Below are positions 20,202-29,583 of a stretch of DNA of 64,000 bases, piece by piece. Under the pieces are notes generated by a model. That model had not been told where the DNA came from, searched no databases, and saw only the letters and a list, made by a program, of their open reading frames with translations. Location: positions 1 through 64,000 of the forward strand of contig NZ_JACYXZ010000005.1 of NCBI RefSeq assembly GCF_014842875.1, read 5' to 3'. This DNA is from Nocardioides donggukensis. Its GTDB lineage: Bacteria > Actinomycetota > Actinomycetes > Propionibacteriales > Nocardioidaceae. Each line of letters starts with the position of its first letter. The first letter of the stretch is position 1. Made by a program: the position numbers and the translations under genes.

Positions 20202-21515
20202 TCAGCTCAGGTCGCTGCTCGGGGCGTCGTACCCGCTGCGGGGCAGACCCGGGACGGTCGCGGTGGCGCCGAACATCTCGCGCAGCTCCATCTCCGCCTC
20301 GAGCACGCCGGCCAGGCGGCGTACCCCCTCCCGGATCCGCTCCGGCGTGGGGTAGCAGAAGGACAGCCGCATCGAGCCGGCGCCGAAGCCGTCGGCGAAG
20401 AACGCCGTGCCCGGCACGTAGGCGACCCGGGCGGTCACCGCGCGAGGCAGCATCGCCTTGGCGTCGATGCCCGGCGGCAGGCCGACCCAGACGAAGAACC
20501 CGCCGCTCGGCGTGTTCCACGTGCAGGAGGCGGGCAGGAAGTCCTCCAGGGCCTCCATCATCGCGTCCCGCCGGTCGCGGTACATCTCGATCATCTGCTT
20601 GATCTGGCCCTGCCAGTCGTGCGAGGTCAGGTACGTCGAGACCGCCATCTGGCTGAACGCCGGCGGGCACAGGGTGGCCGACTCCTGTGCCAGGACCAGC
20701 TTCTCGCGCACCGCGTGCGGGGCCAGCGCCCAGCCGACCCGCATCCCGGGCGAGAACGTCTTCGAGAACGAGCCGAGGTAGATCACGCCCTCCGCCTCGT
20801 CGGCGCGCAGGGCCCGCATCGGCTCGGCATCGAAGCCGAGCAGCCCGTACGGGTTGTCCTCGAGCACCAGGATGTCGTGCTCGCGGCAGATGTCGAGGAT
20901 CTCCCGGCGCCGGGGCAGGGACAGGGTCACGCCGGCCGGGTTGTGGAAGTTCGGGATCGTGTAGAGGAACTTGATGGTCTTGCCCGCGGCCTTGGTCGCC
21001 ACGATCGCCTGCCGCAGGGCCTCCGGGACCAGGCCGTCGGCGTCCATCTCGGCGTGCACGACGTCGCACTGGAAGGACTTGAACACCCCGAGCGCGCCGA
21101 CGTACGACGGCGCCTCGCAGATCACGACGTCACCGGGGTCGCAGAAGATCCGGGTGACCAGGTCCACGGCCTGCTGGGAGCCGACGGTGACCACGACGTC
21201 GTCGGGGTGCGCCTCGATGCCCTCGAGCCGCATGACGTCGGTGATCTGCTCGCGCAGCCGGGGGTCGCCCTGCCCGGAGCCGTACTGCAGCGCGACCGGC
21301 CCGTGGTCGCGGATCAGGTCCCCGATCGCCTCCCCGACCACGTCGAGCGGGAGCCCCGAGATGTTCGGCATCCCGCCGGCCAGCGAGACCACCTCGGGCC
21401 GGCTGGCCACCGCGAACAGCGCCCGGATCTCGGAGGCGGTCATCCCCTGGGTGCGCGCGGCGTACCGGTCGACGTAGGAGTCGAGTCGGGTGTGGCCTGC
21501 GGAGAGCTCGTTCAT
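20202..21515 (-). CDS. PLP-dependent aminotransferase (class I/II, MocR-like stand-alone)
   Basis: 437 residues. A fold-type I aminotransferase of the 2-aminoadipate/LysN or multi-substrate type. The PLP lysine is Lys252 in YLGSFSKTFSPGMRVGW; NPAG (192-195), EDNPYG (219-224) and a C-terminal MRLSFCYP are also typical. The N-terminal block VVSLAGGMPNISGLP is characteristic of this subgroup. No GntR domain is present. Start chosen at ATG 21515; there is no clear ribosome-binding site, so the transcript may be leaderless. Substrate cannot be told from the sequence. It sits next to the Ddl-like gene, which suggests a shared role in amino acid/cell wall metabolism. Confidence 0.87.
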   Translation of the reverse strand: MNELSAGHTRLDSYVDRYAARTQGMTASEIRALFAVASRPEVVSLAGGMPNISGLPLDVVGEAIGDLIRDHGPVALQYGSGQGDPRLREQITDVMRLEGIEAHPDDVVVTVGSQQAVDLVTRIFCDPGDVVICEAPSYVGALGVFKSFQCDVVHAEMDADGLVPEALRQAIVATKAAGKTIKFLYTIPNFHNPAGVTLSLPRRREILDICREHDILVLEDNPYGLLGFDAEPMRALRADEAEGVIYLGSFSKTFSPGMRVGWALAPHAVREKLVLAQESATLCPPAFSQMAVSTYLTSHDWQGQIKQMIEMYRDRRDAMMEALEDFLPASCTWNTPSGGFFVWVGLPPGIDAKAMLPRAVTARVAYVPGTAFFADGFGAGSMRLSFCYPTPERIREGVRRLAGVLEAEMELREMFGATATVPGLPRSGYDAPSSDLS

Positions 21516-21599
21516 GACGGCACTAGCATGGTCCATGGAGGGGCCCCGCGCAGCACCGGGTGCGTTCCGGCCCCACCGCGTGCCGACCCCCGGAGAGCC

Positions 21600-22253
21600 A
21601 TGTCCCGCAGGACGAAACGCCTCACCCTCGACGATCTGGCCACCCTGCCCGGACCGTGCCGGGACTGCCTGTTCTGGGAGCTGGACCCGGTCCGGCGGAC
21701 CCGGGTGGCCGCGGAGGACCGGCTGGCGGAGAAGGAGGCGTGGGTCTCCGAGGTCCTGCGCGAGTGGGGCTCCTGCGGGCAGGTGCTCAGCGTGGACGAC
21801 GTACCGCTGGGCTACGCGATCTACGCCCCGACGGCGTTCGTGCCCGGGGCGCAGGCGTTCCCGACGGCGCCGGTCAGCACTGACGCGGTGCAGCTGACCA
21901 CCGTGTACGTCGACCCGCGCGCGGCCGGTGGCGGGCTGGGCCGGGTGCTGATCCAGGCGATGGCCCGGGACCTCGTCCAGCGCGGCGGGATCCGGGCCGT
22001 CGAGGCGTTCGGGGACACCCGGCAGGTTCGGCCCGAGGCCTGCGTCGTCCCGGCCGGGTTCCTGGCCGCGGTGGGCTTCAAGACCCAGCGGGCGCACCCG
22101 ACGAACCCGCGGATGCGGATGGACCTGCGCTCGACGCTCACCTGGAAGGACGAGGTCGAGCAGGCCCTGGAGAAGCTGTTGGGCGCGGTGCGCCCGGTGC
22201 GCGCCGCGCCGAAGGCCACTCAGCCCCCGGCGCGGCAGCGCCTCACGCGATGA
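21600..22253 (+). CDS. GNAT family N-acetyltransferase
   Basis: 217 residues. The acetyl-CoA binding region is LTTVYVDPRAAGGGLGRVLIQAMARDLVQRG (around 98-130). The N-terminal segment has a cysteine pair, CRDCLFWE, typical of one actinobacterial GNAT subgroup. The substrate is unknown. ATG 21600 has GGAGAG 4 nt upstream. Its last 11 bp overlap the 3' end of convergent trxA. Confidence 0.82.
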   Translation: MSRRTKRLTLDDLATLPGPCRDCLFWELDPVRRTRVAAEDRLAEKEAWVSEVLREWGSCGQVLSVDDVPLGYAIYAPTAFVPGAQAFPTAPVSTDAVQLTTVYVDPRAAGGGLGRVLIQAMARDLVQRGGIRAVEAFGDTRQVRPEACVVPAGFLAAVGFKTQRAHPTNPRMRMDLRSTLTWKDEVEQALEKLLGAVRPVRAAPKATQPPARQRLTR

Positions 22254-22569
22254 AGTCGGACAGCTCGTTGAGGAGCGCGCCCTTGGGCTTGGCGCCCACG
22301 ATCGAGCGGACCACCTCGCCGTTCTGGTACACGTTGATCGTCGGGATGCCGCTCACCCGGTAGTTGGACGGGGTGACCGGGTTCTCGTCGACGTTCATCT
22401 TGTAGAAGGTGATCTTGTCGCCGTGCTCGGCGGCGATCTCGTCGAGGATCGGCCCCACCTGGCGGCACGGCCCGCACCACTCGGCCCAGAAGTCCACGAG
22501 GACCGGCTTGTCGGACTTGAGGACCTCGGCGTCGAACTCGGCGTCGGTCACGGCTGCGATGTTGCCCAC
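22243..22569 (-). CDS. trxA: Thioredoxin
   Basis: 108 residues with the active site WCGPC at 31-35, VDFWAEWCGPC, cis-proline in SGIPTI, and the typical EVVRSIVGAKPK tail. It is a cytoplasmic dithiol reductant recharged by TrxB. ATG 22569 has AGGAAGAG upstream. It lies 207 bp downstream of trxB, with a strong hairpin in between, so it may have its own promoter. Confidence 0.96.
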   Translation of the reverse strand: MGNIAAVTDAEFDAEVLKSDKPVLVDFWAEWCGPCRQVGPILDEIAAEHGDKITFYKMNVDENPVTPSNYRVSGIPTINVYQNGEVVRSIVGAKPKGALLNELSDFIA

Positions 22570-22620
22570 GGTCTCTTCCTTCCTGGCGGCCCGGTCGGTC
22601 CGGGTCGCGAACTGGTGCTG

Positions 22621-22652
22621 GGTGGCTCGGTGTCATGGAACACCGAGCCACC
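22621..22652 (-). terminator. Perfect 13-bp hairpin between trxB and trxA
   Basis: GGTGGCTCGGTGT (22621-22633) pairs perfectly with 22640-22652 around a 6-nt loop. No U-tract follows on the minus strand, as is common for actinobacterial terminators. It would terminate or attenuate the sigM-trxB transcript before trxA. Confidence 0.6.
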
Positions 22653-22776
22653 GACGTTCATTCCTCGGCCACTGCCCGCGGAGGCGGGTCGTGGCTCCCC
22701 GAAGGGTTGGCACCGGTTTGGCGGGGGTGGTGCGGGTCTGAACGGGCTGAACGGGGCTGAACGGGGTGCCGCTCGG

Positions 22777-23802
22777 TCAGGCGCCGGCCGTCTGGACGGC
22801 CTCGCCGACCGCCTCCGCCTCTGCGGCCGCCTCCGCGGTGGCCTCGGCGGCGCCGGCGGTGGAGGCCTGGTGGTCCAGGGCGGCTAGGAACCGCTCGGCG
22901 TCCAGGGCGGCGGCGCAGCCGGTCCCGGCCGCGGTCACCGCCTGGCGGTAGTTGTGGTCGACCAGGTCGCCGGAGGCGAAGACCCCGGGGATGTTGGTGC
23001 GGGTCGAGGGGTGGTCCACGAGCACGTAGCCGCCGTCGTCGAGGTCGACCTGGCCGGCCAGCAGCTCCGAGCGCGGGTCGTGGCCGACCGCGATGAACAG
23101 TCCGGTCACGTCGAGCTGGCGCTCCTCGCCGGTGACGGTGTCGCGCAGGGTGAGCGACTCCAGCCGGTCGGTGCCGTTGATCGCGGCGACCTCGGAGTTC
23201 CAGGCCATCTCGAGCTTCGGGTCGGCGAAGGCCCGCTCCTGCATGATCTTGGAGGCCCGCAGCTCGTCACGGCGGTGGATCAGGGTGACCTTGGCGCCGA
23301 ACCGGGTGAGGAAGGTGGCCTCCTCGACGGCCGAGTCGCCCCCGCCGACGACCGCGATCTGCTGGTCGCGGAAGAAGAACCCGTCGCAGGTGGCGCACCA
23401 CGACACGCCCCGGCCGGAGAGCTCGTCCTCGTTGGGGAGGTCCAGCCGGCGGTAGCCCGACCCGGTGGCCAGGATGACCGCGCGGGCGTGGAACTCGCCG
23501 GTGGCGGTGCGCACCACCTTGGGCTCGGCGGTGAGGTCGACCTCGACCACGTCGTCGGGGACCAGCTCGGCGCCGAAGCGCTCGGCCTGACCGCGCATCT
23601 CGTCCATGAGGGCGGGGCCCATGATCCCGTCCCGGAAGCCGGGGTAGTTCTCCACCTCGGTGGTGTTCATCAGCGCACCCCCCGCGGTGACCGATCCCTC
23701 GAAGACCAGCGGCGCGAGGCTGGCGCGGGCGGCGTACGTCGCCGCGGCGTAGCCGGCCGGGCCGGAGCCGATGATGATCACGTTGCGGACTTCGGTCGTC
23801 AT
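22777..23802 (-). CDS. trxB: Thioredoxin-disulfide reductase
   Basis: 341 residues; FAD/NADPH enzyme reducing thioredoxin. FAD motif [10 protein letters not shown] (12-21), redox pair CATC (136-139) in [20 protein letters not shown] motif [10 protein letters not shown], and C-terminal FAD block [34 protein letters not shown]. The last ~30 residues are an Ala/Glu tail absent from shorter family members. ATG 23802. It is downstream of sigM and the anti-sigma-like gene, the same order as sigM-rsmA-trxB2-trxC in Mycobacterium. Confidence 0.96.
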   Translation of the reverse strand: MTTEVRNVIIIGSGPAGYAAATYAARASLAPLVFEGSVTAGGALMNTTEVENYPGFRDGIMGPALMDEMRGQAERFGAELVPDDVVEVDLTAEPKVVRTATGEFHARAVILATGSGYRRLDLPNEDELSGRGVSWCATCDGFFFRDQQIAVVGGGDSAVEEATFLTRFGAKVTLIHRRDELRASKIMQERAFADPKLEMAWNSEVAAINGTDRLESLTLRDTVTGEERQLDVTGLFIAVGHDPRSELLAGQVDLDDGGYVLVDHPSTRTNIPGVFASGDLVDHNYRQAVTAAGTGCAAALDAERFLAALDHQASTAGAAEATAEAAAEAEAVGEAVQTAGA

Positions 23803-23892
23803 GGGCGCGGTGCTCCAACTCTTCGGGGGTGTGCGGGCTCTTCGGGTTGCGTGGGTGCAACCGATCCTAGGGGTGGCACATTCCCCGGTCGG

Positions 23893-24684
23893 TCAGCCCT
23901 CGGGCGCGAGCCGCACCCTACGGACGGGCTCCTGAGGCGTCGGGCCGTCGCAGACGTAGACCCGGGCCACCTGGGCGGCCCCCTGGACCGGGTCGATGAC
24001 GACCAGCGCGGGGCGCCCCTTGAAGTCGGCCAGGATCCGCTCCGCCCCGGCGCGCGGCTCGGCCGGCCCGCAGCCGACGGCCTGGGCCCGCTGCCGGGCC
24101 AGCCGGTCGGCGTCGGCCGCCTTGCCCAGCTCAGCGGGCCCCGGCGCCTCGTACTCGTCGGCGGCCTCGGGACCGCTCGGACCGGAGGTCAGCCCGGTGT
24201 CGGGGTCCACCCCGGCCACCCGCAGTCCGGCGAGGTCGAGCCGGGCCAGCTGGTCCCGGGCCTGGCGCAGGTCCCGCCGGGAGGTCGTGCGCGGCTCGAG
24301 GTCCGCCCCTGCGGACTCCGGGAGCGCCGCGTCGCCCCCGCCGGAGTCGAGGGACTCGGCCGTGCTGCCGGCGTCGCCACCGCCGCTGTCCTGGCCGGCG
24401 AGCATCTGGGTGGTGCCGAAGCCGATCGCGGCCACGGTCGCGGCGGCGAGCAGCGCGGCCGGCCACCGGCGTCGGCGGAGGGCGACCACGGTGGCCGATC
24501 CCGGCCCCGGGTCGGCGTCGGCGCCGGTGACCCCGGCTCCGGCGGACCGCTCGGCCACCAGGTCGGCCAGGGTCGCCTCGAGCCGGGCGCCGACCTCGTC
24601 GGGGACGCCGCCCTCGTGCCGGGCGTCGGCGAGCAGGCGTCGCACCGCGCGCTCCTGCGTCGGGTCGAGCTCGGGATCGGTCAC
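23893..24684 (-). CDS. Anti-sigma-M-like membrane protein
   Basis: 263 residues. N-terminal cytoplasmic ~90 residues (LDPTQERAVRRLLADARHEG), one membrane helix AALLAAATVAAIGFGTTQML (about 100-119), then an extracytoplasmic acidic/Gly-rich linker and a C-terminal domain. No zinc-binding HxxxCxxC of classical ZAS anti-sigma factors is visible. The assignment rests on topology and on its place directly after sigM, where Mycobacterium has rsmA. It could instead be an unrelated envelope protein. Confidence 0.6.
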   Translation of the reverse strand: MTDPELDPTQERAVRRLLADARHEGGVPDEVGARLEATLADLVAERSAGAGVTGADADPGPGSATVVALRRRRWPAALLAAATVAAIGFGTTQMLAGQDSGGGDAGSTAESLDSGGGDAALPESAGADLEPRTTSRRDLRQARDQLARLDLAGLRVAGVDPDTGLTSGPSGPEAADEYEAPGPAELGKAADADRLARQRAQAVGCGPAEPRAGAERILADFKGRPALVVIDPVQGAAQVARVYVCDGPTPQEPVRRVRLAPEG

Positions 24685-24722
24685 GGTTCACCTCCTGCGG
24701 GGTGTCGTCCGGGGCGTGCGGG

Positions 24723-25463
24723 TCAGCCGGTGGGGGTTGCGGGTGGGGCGGTGGGCGGGGTTGCGGGTGGCGTTGCGGGTGGTCCGCGGGTGCGGTCCGT
24801 GGATGGGACGGAGGAGCCGGGGTCCGGGTTCCCCGACCCCTCGGTCGGCTCCTCCGGATCGCGCAGTACGCCGAGCAGCGGGGCCAGCCTGGCCCGGCCG
24901 CGCGCGCAGCGCGACTTGACCGTCCCCACCGCGCAGTCGAGCACCGCGGCGGCCTCGGCCACGGGGTAGCCCTCCATGTCGACCAGGACCAGCGCCGCGC
25001 GCTGCTCCGGCGGGAGGGTGGCGAGCGCGGCCAGCACCTGCTGCCGGCGCTCGTCGTCCAGCACCCGGGCCTCGGGTCCCGGCGCACGGTCGATCGTGGT
25101 CCGGCCGCCGTGATCGGGGGATGCCTCCAGGTCGTCGGGCAGTGCGTCGGCCGCCCGCGACCGGGTGTGCCGGATCCGGTCCAGGCAGGCGTTGACCACC
25201 ACCCGGTGCAGCCAGGTGGTGACGGCGGCGTCGCCGCGGTAGCCGGAGGCCCGGCGGAACGCCGAGATCAGGGCGTCCTGGAGCGCGTCGGCGGCATCCT
25301 CGGGGTTGCCGCTGGTGCGCAGCGCCACCGCCCAGAGCCGGTCCCGGTGCCGGGCGAAGAGCTCACCGAAGGCGTCCGGGTCGCCCGCGACGTGCGCCGC
25401 GAGCAGGTCCCGGTCACTGCGGTCCGGCCCCGGCGGCACACCCCCCTGGGCGGCCTTGCTCAT
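24723..25463 (-). CDS. sigM: ECF RNA polymerase sigma factor SigM
   Basis: 246 residues. Sigma-2 region: LLAAHVAGDPDAFGELFARHRDRLWAVALRTSGNPEDAADALQDALISAFRRASGYRG; sigma-4 region: LPPEQRAALVLVDMEGYPVAEAAAVLDCAVGTVKSRCARGRARL. The C-terminal ~45 residues are a Pro/Thr/Ala repeat tail. Start ATG 25463 overlaps the stop of the upstream pseudokinase gene (ATGA). The synteny murJ - sigM - anti-sigma - trxB - trxA supports the name; SigM in mycobacteria acts on envelope and secreted-protein genes. Confidence 0.88.
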   Translation of the reverse strand: MSKAAQGGVPPGPDRSDRDLLAAHVAGDPDAFGELFARHRDRLWAVALRTSGNPEDAADALQDALISAFRRASGYRGDAAVTTWLHRVVVNACLDRIRHTRSRAADALPDDLEASPDHGGRTTIDRAPGPEARVLDDERRQQVLAALATLPPEQRAALVLVDMEGYPVAEAAAVLDCAVGTVKSRCARGRARLAPLLGVLRDPEEPTEGSGNPDPGSSVPSTDRTRGPPATPPATPPTAPPATPTG

Positions 25464-27748
25464 GCCAGGACCTGGATCTCCGCGACCTGACCGCGGAAGC
25501 CTCCGTCCACGGCGGGGAGCGAGGTGAGCCAGACGACGACGTACCGGGCGCTGGTCGGCTCGTCGGGGGTGAGCGTGACCCGGTTGCCGCCGGCCCGGCC
25601 CTCCGCGACCGTCCTCAGGCCCTCCTCGTCGGACGGGGCGGTCTCGGAGTCCGCGGCCAGCAGCTGGACGGCCGTGGGGGAGGAGGTGAAGGTCAGCTCG
25701 ACCTGGGCCACGTCGCGGACCTCGCCGAGGTCGAGCAGCAGCCCGACGCCGGTCTTGAGGCCGCCCGGCCCGAAGTTCTGCCGGTAGGTGCTGGTCTGCC
25801 ACGCGGTGGCCGCGTCGCCGTCGACGGCCAGCGGCGCGAGCTCCGGGTTCTCCGCGGGCGGGTCCCCCTGCGGGTCGAAGTCGGTGGCGGTCGCCCGCAC
25901 CGGCTGGGCGTCGGTCACGGTCGGCGACGGCTCCGGGTCGTCGCTGGTGGCCGGTGTGCCGCCGCCCTGGCGCCCCCGGTCGAACGCGTAGGCGATCACC
26001 ACGAGCAGCACGACCACGGCCGCGATGACGGCCGCGATCCGCAGCCAGCTGCGGCCGGGCACCGGCTCCGGGTCCTCCCCGGGCTCGGTGGGCGGGGCGG
26101 GGACGCCGGCGCCGGTCTCCCAGGGCCAGAAGCCGCCGGTGTCGGTGCCGGTGCCACCCATGCTGCCGCTGTCGGGGCCGGGGCCGCCGTGGTCGGTCGG
26201 CGCCGCCCCCGTCGCGCGGGAGACCCGGACCGGCTGTCCCTCGGGTGGGTCCGGTGCGAACAGGGGTCGCTCGGGCGTCTCCTCGAACGGCGGTGGCGGC
26301 GGTGGCGCCGACTCCCCCTGGGAGGACATCCAGCCGACGTCCTCGATCTCGTCGTAGAAGACCGGTACCCCCGCCTGGGTCTCCTCGGTGCGGGGCCGGG
26401 TCGCCCCGGGGGTCTGCTCCGGGTCGCCGGCTGGCTCGCCGGCCGGCGCGGTGGCCGGACGGGTGGCTCCGGACGAGTCGTCGGCCCTCCCGGCCCTCCC
26501 GGCCCCGTCAGCCCCCTCGGCCCTGTCGGACGCGTCCGACGCGTCGCCCGCGTCGACCGGCACCGGCTCGAGGACGTCGGTGTGCCCGGGGTCGGCGTCC
26601 GCTCCGGGGCCGGCCTCGGGCTCGGTCTCAGGGCCGGTGTCGGAGCCGGCTGCCGGGTCGGCCGAGGTGCCGGCTGGGGGTCCGGCCGCGGATCCGGCGG
26701 ACGGGGACACCGCGGCCTGCACGGCCGTCCGGTCCGGGTCCGCACCCGCGTCGGCACCGGTGGCCGGGCCCGGGCCGGGCACGACCGGGGGCACCGGGCC
26801 CGGAGTGGCCGCCGCTGGGCCCCCCGGGGAAGCAGTCGGGGAAGCGGTCGGGGAAACCGTCGGGGAAGCGGTGGGGGACGCGGTCGGAGGCGTCGAGGAC
26901 GCGGCCGGGGACGGGATCGGGCCAACGAGCCCCGGCATCCGCGGGGTCGGGTTGCCCCGGTGCCGGGCCGCCTCGGCCTCGGCCACGGCGGCCGGGTCGC
27001 CGACGTACTCCACCAGGGCGTCGGTGATCGCGCGGGCCGAGTCGTGGCCGCCCGGCTGGGCCGACGGGGCCCCCAGCACCTCGTCGCAGAGGGCGTCGAG
27101 CACCCTCGGCACCCCGGCCCGGACCTGGCGCGGGCGCAGCGGCCAGCCGTGCTCCTGCGGTGCCGCCGGCACCCGCGAGCCGGAGTTCCCGGGCCACTTG
27201 CCGGTCATGGCCGCGTAGAGGAGGGCGGCCAGGTCCACCACGTCGGCCGCGGTCCGGGTGGACGGCAGGCCGTGCAGCGCGGCGTCGACGGCCAGGCCGA
27301 TGATCTTGACCGCACCGCCCTCGTCGATGAGCACGTTCTCGGGGACCAGCCGGCCGTGCGCGATGTCGGACTCGTGGGCGTGGGCGACGAGGGCGCCGAC
27401 CTCGCTGACCAGCCAGGCGGCGCGCCGGGGCGTGAGCGGGCCCTCGACCAGCATCTGGTCGAGGGACTCTCCCTCGCCCCACTCGTTGACGACGAAGCAC
27501 AGGCCGTCGACGACGTCGGCGTCGAGGACCCGGAGCAGCCGCGGGTCGTGCAGGGTGGCGGAGCGGCGGGCCGCCTCCATCAGCGCGGGCGCGCGGTCGT
27601 CGCCCTCGGCGATCAGGTGCAGGGCCACGTGCCGGGCCAGGACGCTGTCCCACGCCCGCCAGAACCGGCCGCCCCGGGCCTCGCTGAGCAGGTCGACCAA
27701 GCGATAGCGTCCGGCGAGCACGTCACCGGGTCGCATCGTGCCGGGCAT
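25460..27748 (-). CDS. Serine/threonine pseudokinase linked to MurJ (membrane protein)
   Basis: About 762 residues. An N-terminal kinase-like domain (about 10-270) starts LAGRYRLVDLL but lacks the catalytic elements: the VAxK lysine is replaced (HVALHLI), HRD reads HGRLVPENVLID and DFG is absent (KIIGLAV). A long low-complexity Pro/Ala/Gly/Asp linker follows, including PTASP repeats. One membrane helix lies near residues 575-597 (IAAVIAAVVVLLVVIAYAF), and the C-terminus is a discoidin-like beta domain (VDGDAATAWQTSTY). In Mycobacterium MviN carries an equivalent pseudokinase and beta domain in one polypeptide; here it is a separate gene next to murJ. ATG 27748 has AGGAG 4 nt upstream. Confidence 0.8.
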   Translation of the reverse strand: MPGTMRPGDVLAGRYRLVDLLSEARGGRFWRAWDSVLARHVALHLIAEGDDRAPALMEAARRSATLHDPRLLRVLDADVVDGLCFVVNEWGEGESLDQMLVEGPLTPRRAAWLVSEVGALVAHAHESDIAHGRLVPENVLIDEGGAVKIIGLAVDAALHGLPSTRTAADVVDLAALLYAAMTGKWPGNSGSRVPAAPQEHGWPLRPRQVRAGVPRVLDALCDEVLGAPSAQPGGHDSARAITDALVEYVGDPAAVAEAEAARHRGNPTPRMPGLVGPIPSPAASSTPPTASPTASPTVSPTASPTASPGGPAAATPGPVPPVVPGPGPATGADAGADPDRTAVQAAVSPSAGSAAGPPAGTSADPAAGSDTGPETEPEAGPGADADPGHTDVLEPVPVDAGDASDASDRAEGADGAGRAGRADDSSGATRPATAPAGEPAGDPEQTPGATRPRTEETQAGVPVFYDEIEDVGWMSSQGESAPPPPPPFEETPERPLFAPDPPEGQPVRVSRATGAAPTDHGGPGPDSGSMGGTGTDTGGFWPWETGAGVPAPPTEPGEDPEPVPGRSWLRIAAVIAAVVVLLVVIAYAFDRGRQGGGTPATSDDPEPSPTVTDAQPVRATATDFDPQGDPPAENPELAPLAVDGDAATAWQTSTYRQNFGPGGLKTGVGLLLDLGEVRDVAQVELTFTSSPTAVQLLAADSETAPSDEEGLRTVAEGRAGGNRVTLTPDEPTSARYVVVWLTSLPAVDGGFRGQVAEIQVLA

Positions 27749-27870
27749 CCCGCTCCTCACCTCTCCTCACCCTGGTCGGCCTCGCGTCCACCGGCTCCCT
27801 CGTGACCGCCTCGTGAACGCCTCGTGACTGGCTCATGACTGGGCCTCTCCGGCCCATCGTAGGGGCCAGG

Positions 27871-29583
27871 TCACCTCCGGCCGGGGACCGGCAACCGCCG
27901 CGTCACGGTCTCGACCAGCTCGGTGACCTCGCGGATCCGCAGCACCCGCGCCAGGACGAGGAACACCACCGCGTCGACGAGGCCGACCGCGGCCACGAAC
28001 AGCAGGGCCTCGCCCTTGCCCGTCGCCTCGTCCCCCCACCAGGAGTGCAGTCCGCGGGCCAGGCTCCAGGCGACCGCGGCGGCCAGACCGGCGGCGAGCA
28101 GCGTCCGGACCAGGAAGCGCAGGGTGCGCCGGGTGTCCAGGCCGCCCAGGGTGTGCCGGAGCACCAGGTAGGACAGGCAGGCGCCGACGGCGTACGCCGC
28201 ACCGTAGGCGAGCACCAGGGCCGGGGAGGTGAAGGCGGCGTCGGTCGCGGTCACCAGGGTCAGGGCCAGGGCGACGTTCACCGCCGCGATCACGCACTGG
28301 ACCCAGAAGACGGTCCGGGTCTGCTCCAGGGCGTAGAAGCCGCGGAGCATGAGGTAGTGCACGGTGAAGAAGGCGACGCCGGGGGCGAACAGCGCCAGCG
28401 ACGGGGCGTAGTTCGCCGAGGCCGCCTCGGCCGCGCCGTACCCCCAGATCAGGTCGGAGAGCTCGACCGAGATCAGCGGCACCAGCAGCACGAACGGGAT
28501 CATCAGCACCAGCGTCGTGCGCAGCGTCGAGGCCAGCGTCGAGGCCAGGGCGTCCAGGCGGCCCTCGGCGGCGCTGGCCGAGAGCCGCGGCAGCACGGCG
28601 GTGGCCAGCGACACCGTCACCACCGCGTGCGGCACCATCACCAGCAGGAACGTGCTCGCGTAGATCGTGTAGCCGGTGCCGTCCGCCGACTCCGCGGTGC
28701 CGCCCGAGGCCAGCCGGACCACGACCGTGTAGGCGACCTGGTTGACGATCACGAACAGGACGGTCCACGTGCCCAGCCGCAGCGTGTGCCCCAGGCCGGT
28801 GCCGCGGAAGTCGAACCGGGGCCGGAACCGGAAGCCCGCCGAGCGCAGGAACGGCACCAGGATCACGAACTGCAGGGCGATGCCGACCGTCGACCCGATC
28901 CCGAGGAGGAGCTCCTCGCCGGTGCTGTACGCGCCGGTGGAGCTGGTGCCGAACACGGCGATGTAGACGACCAGGACCGCCATCGTGGTCAGGTTGTTCG
29001 TGATCGGGGCCCACATCATCGGCCCGAACCGACCGCGGGCGTTCAGGATCTGCCCGACCAGCACGAACATCCCGTAGAAGAACACCTGCGGGAGGCAGTA
29101 GCGCGCGAAGTCGATCACCGAGGCCCGCTCCGCGGTGAGCGAGGGGTCGTCGTACGAGCCGTCGAGGTAGAGCGACATCACCTGGGGGGCCAGCACCACC
29201 AACAGGACAGTCACGCCGCCGAGGAACAGGCCGGCCAGGGTCACGATCCGCTGGGTGTAGGCGTCGCCGCCGTCGGGGTCGTTCTTCATCGCCCGCACCA
29301 GCTGGGGGACCAGCACGGCGTTGAAGACGCCGCCGGCGAGCAGGATGTAGAGCATGTTGGGGATCGTGTTGGCGATCGTGAACAGGTCGGCGTGCAGGGC
29401 GTTGCCGAGGGCGGCCGCGAGCAGCACCGAGCGGACGTAGCCGCTCATCCGGGAGACCACGGTGCCGGCGGCCATCACCGCGCTGCTGCCGAGGACGGTC
29501 GGGCCCTGGTGCTCCTGGCTGCCCTGGTCGTCCTGGTCGCCCGGGTCGCCCGGGCCGCCCTCGCGGTCGGTCGTCCCGCTCAT
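27871..29583 (-). CDS. murJ: Lipid II flippase MurJ
   Basis: 570 residues with about 14 membrane helices, moving lipid II across the membrane for peptidoglycan synthesis. Family signatures are SSAVMAAGTVVSRMSGYVRSVLLAAALG, ANTIPNMLYILLAGGVFNAVLVPQLVR and LPQVFFYGMFVLVGQILNARGRFGPMMWAPI. The ~35-residue N-terminal extension is Gly/Asp/Gln rich. Its start overlaps the stop of the DUF6049 gene (ATGA at 29580-29583), and the next gene encodes the pseudokinase. Confidence 0.94.
   Translation of the reverse strand: MSGTTDREGGPGDPGDQDDQGSQEHQGPTVLGSSAVMAAGTVVSRMSGYVRSVLLAAALGNALHADLFTIANTIPNMLYILLAGGVFNAVLVPQLVRAMKNDPDGGDAYTQRIVTLAGLFLGGVTVLLVVLAPQVMSLYLDGSYDDPSLTAERASVIDFARYCLPQVFFYGMFVLVGQILNARGRFGPMMWAPITNNLTTMAVLVVYIAVFGTSSTGAYSTGEELLLGIGSTVGIALQFVILVPFLRSAGFRFRPRFDFRGTGLGHTLRLGTWTVLFVIVNQVAYTVVVRLASGGTAESADGTGYTIYASTFLLVMVPHAVVTVSLATAVLPRLSASAAEGRLDALASTLASTLRTTLVLMIPFVLLVPLISVELSDLIWGYGAAEAASANYAPSLALFAPGVAFFTVHYLMLRGFYALEQTRTVFWVQCVIAAVNVALALTLVTATDAAFTSPALVLAYGAAYAVGACLSYLVLRHTLGGLDTRRTLRFLVRTLLAAGLAAAVAWSLARGLHSWWGDEATGKGEALLFVAAVGLVDAVVFLVLARVLRIREVTELVETVTRRLPVPGRR

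Noticed and set aside
19107..22253. A 1048-codon plus-strand frame
   Set aside because: Only the last 217 codons (GNAT acetyltransferase) resemble a protein; the rest is antisense to the Ddl-like and aminotransferase genes.
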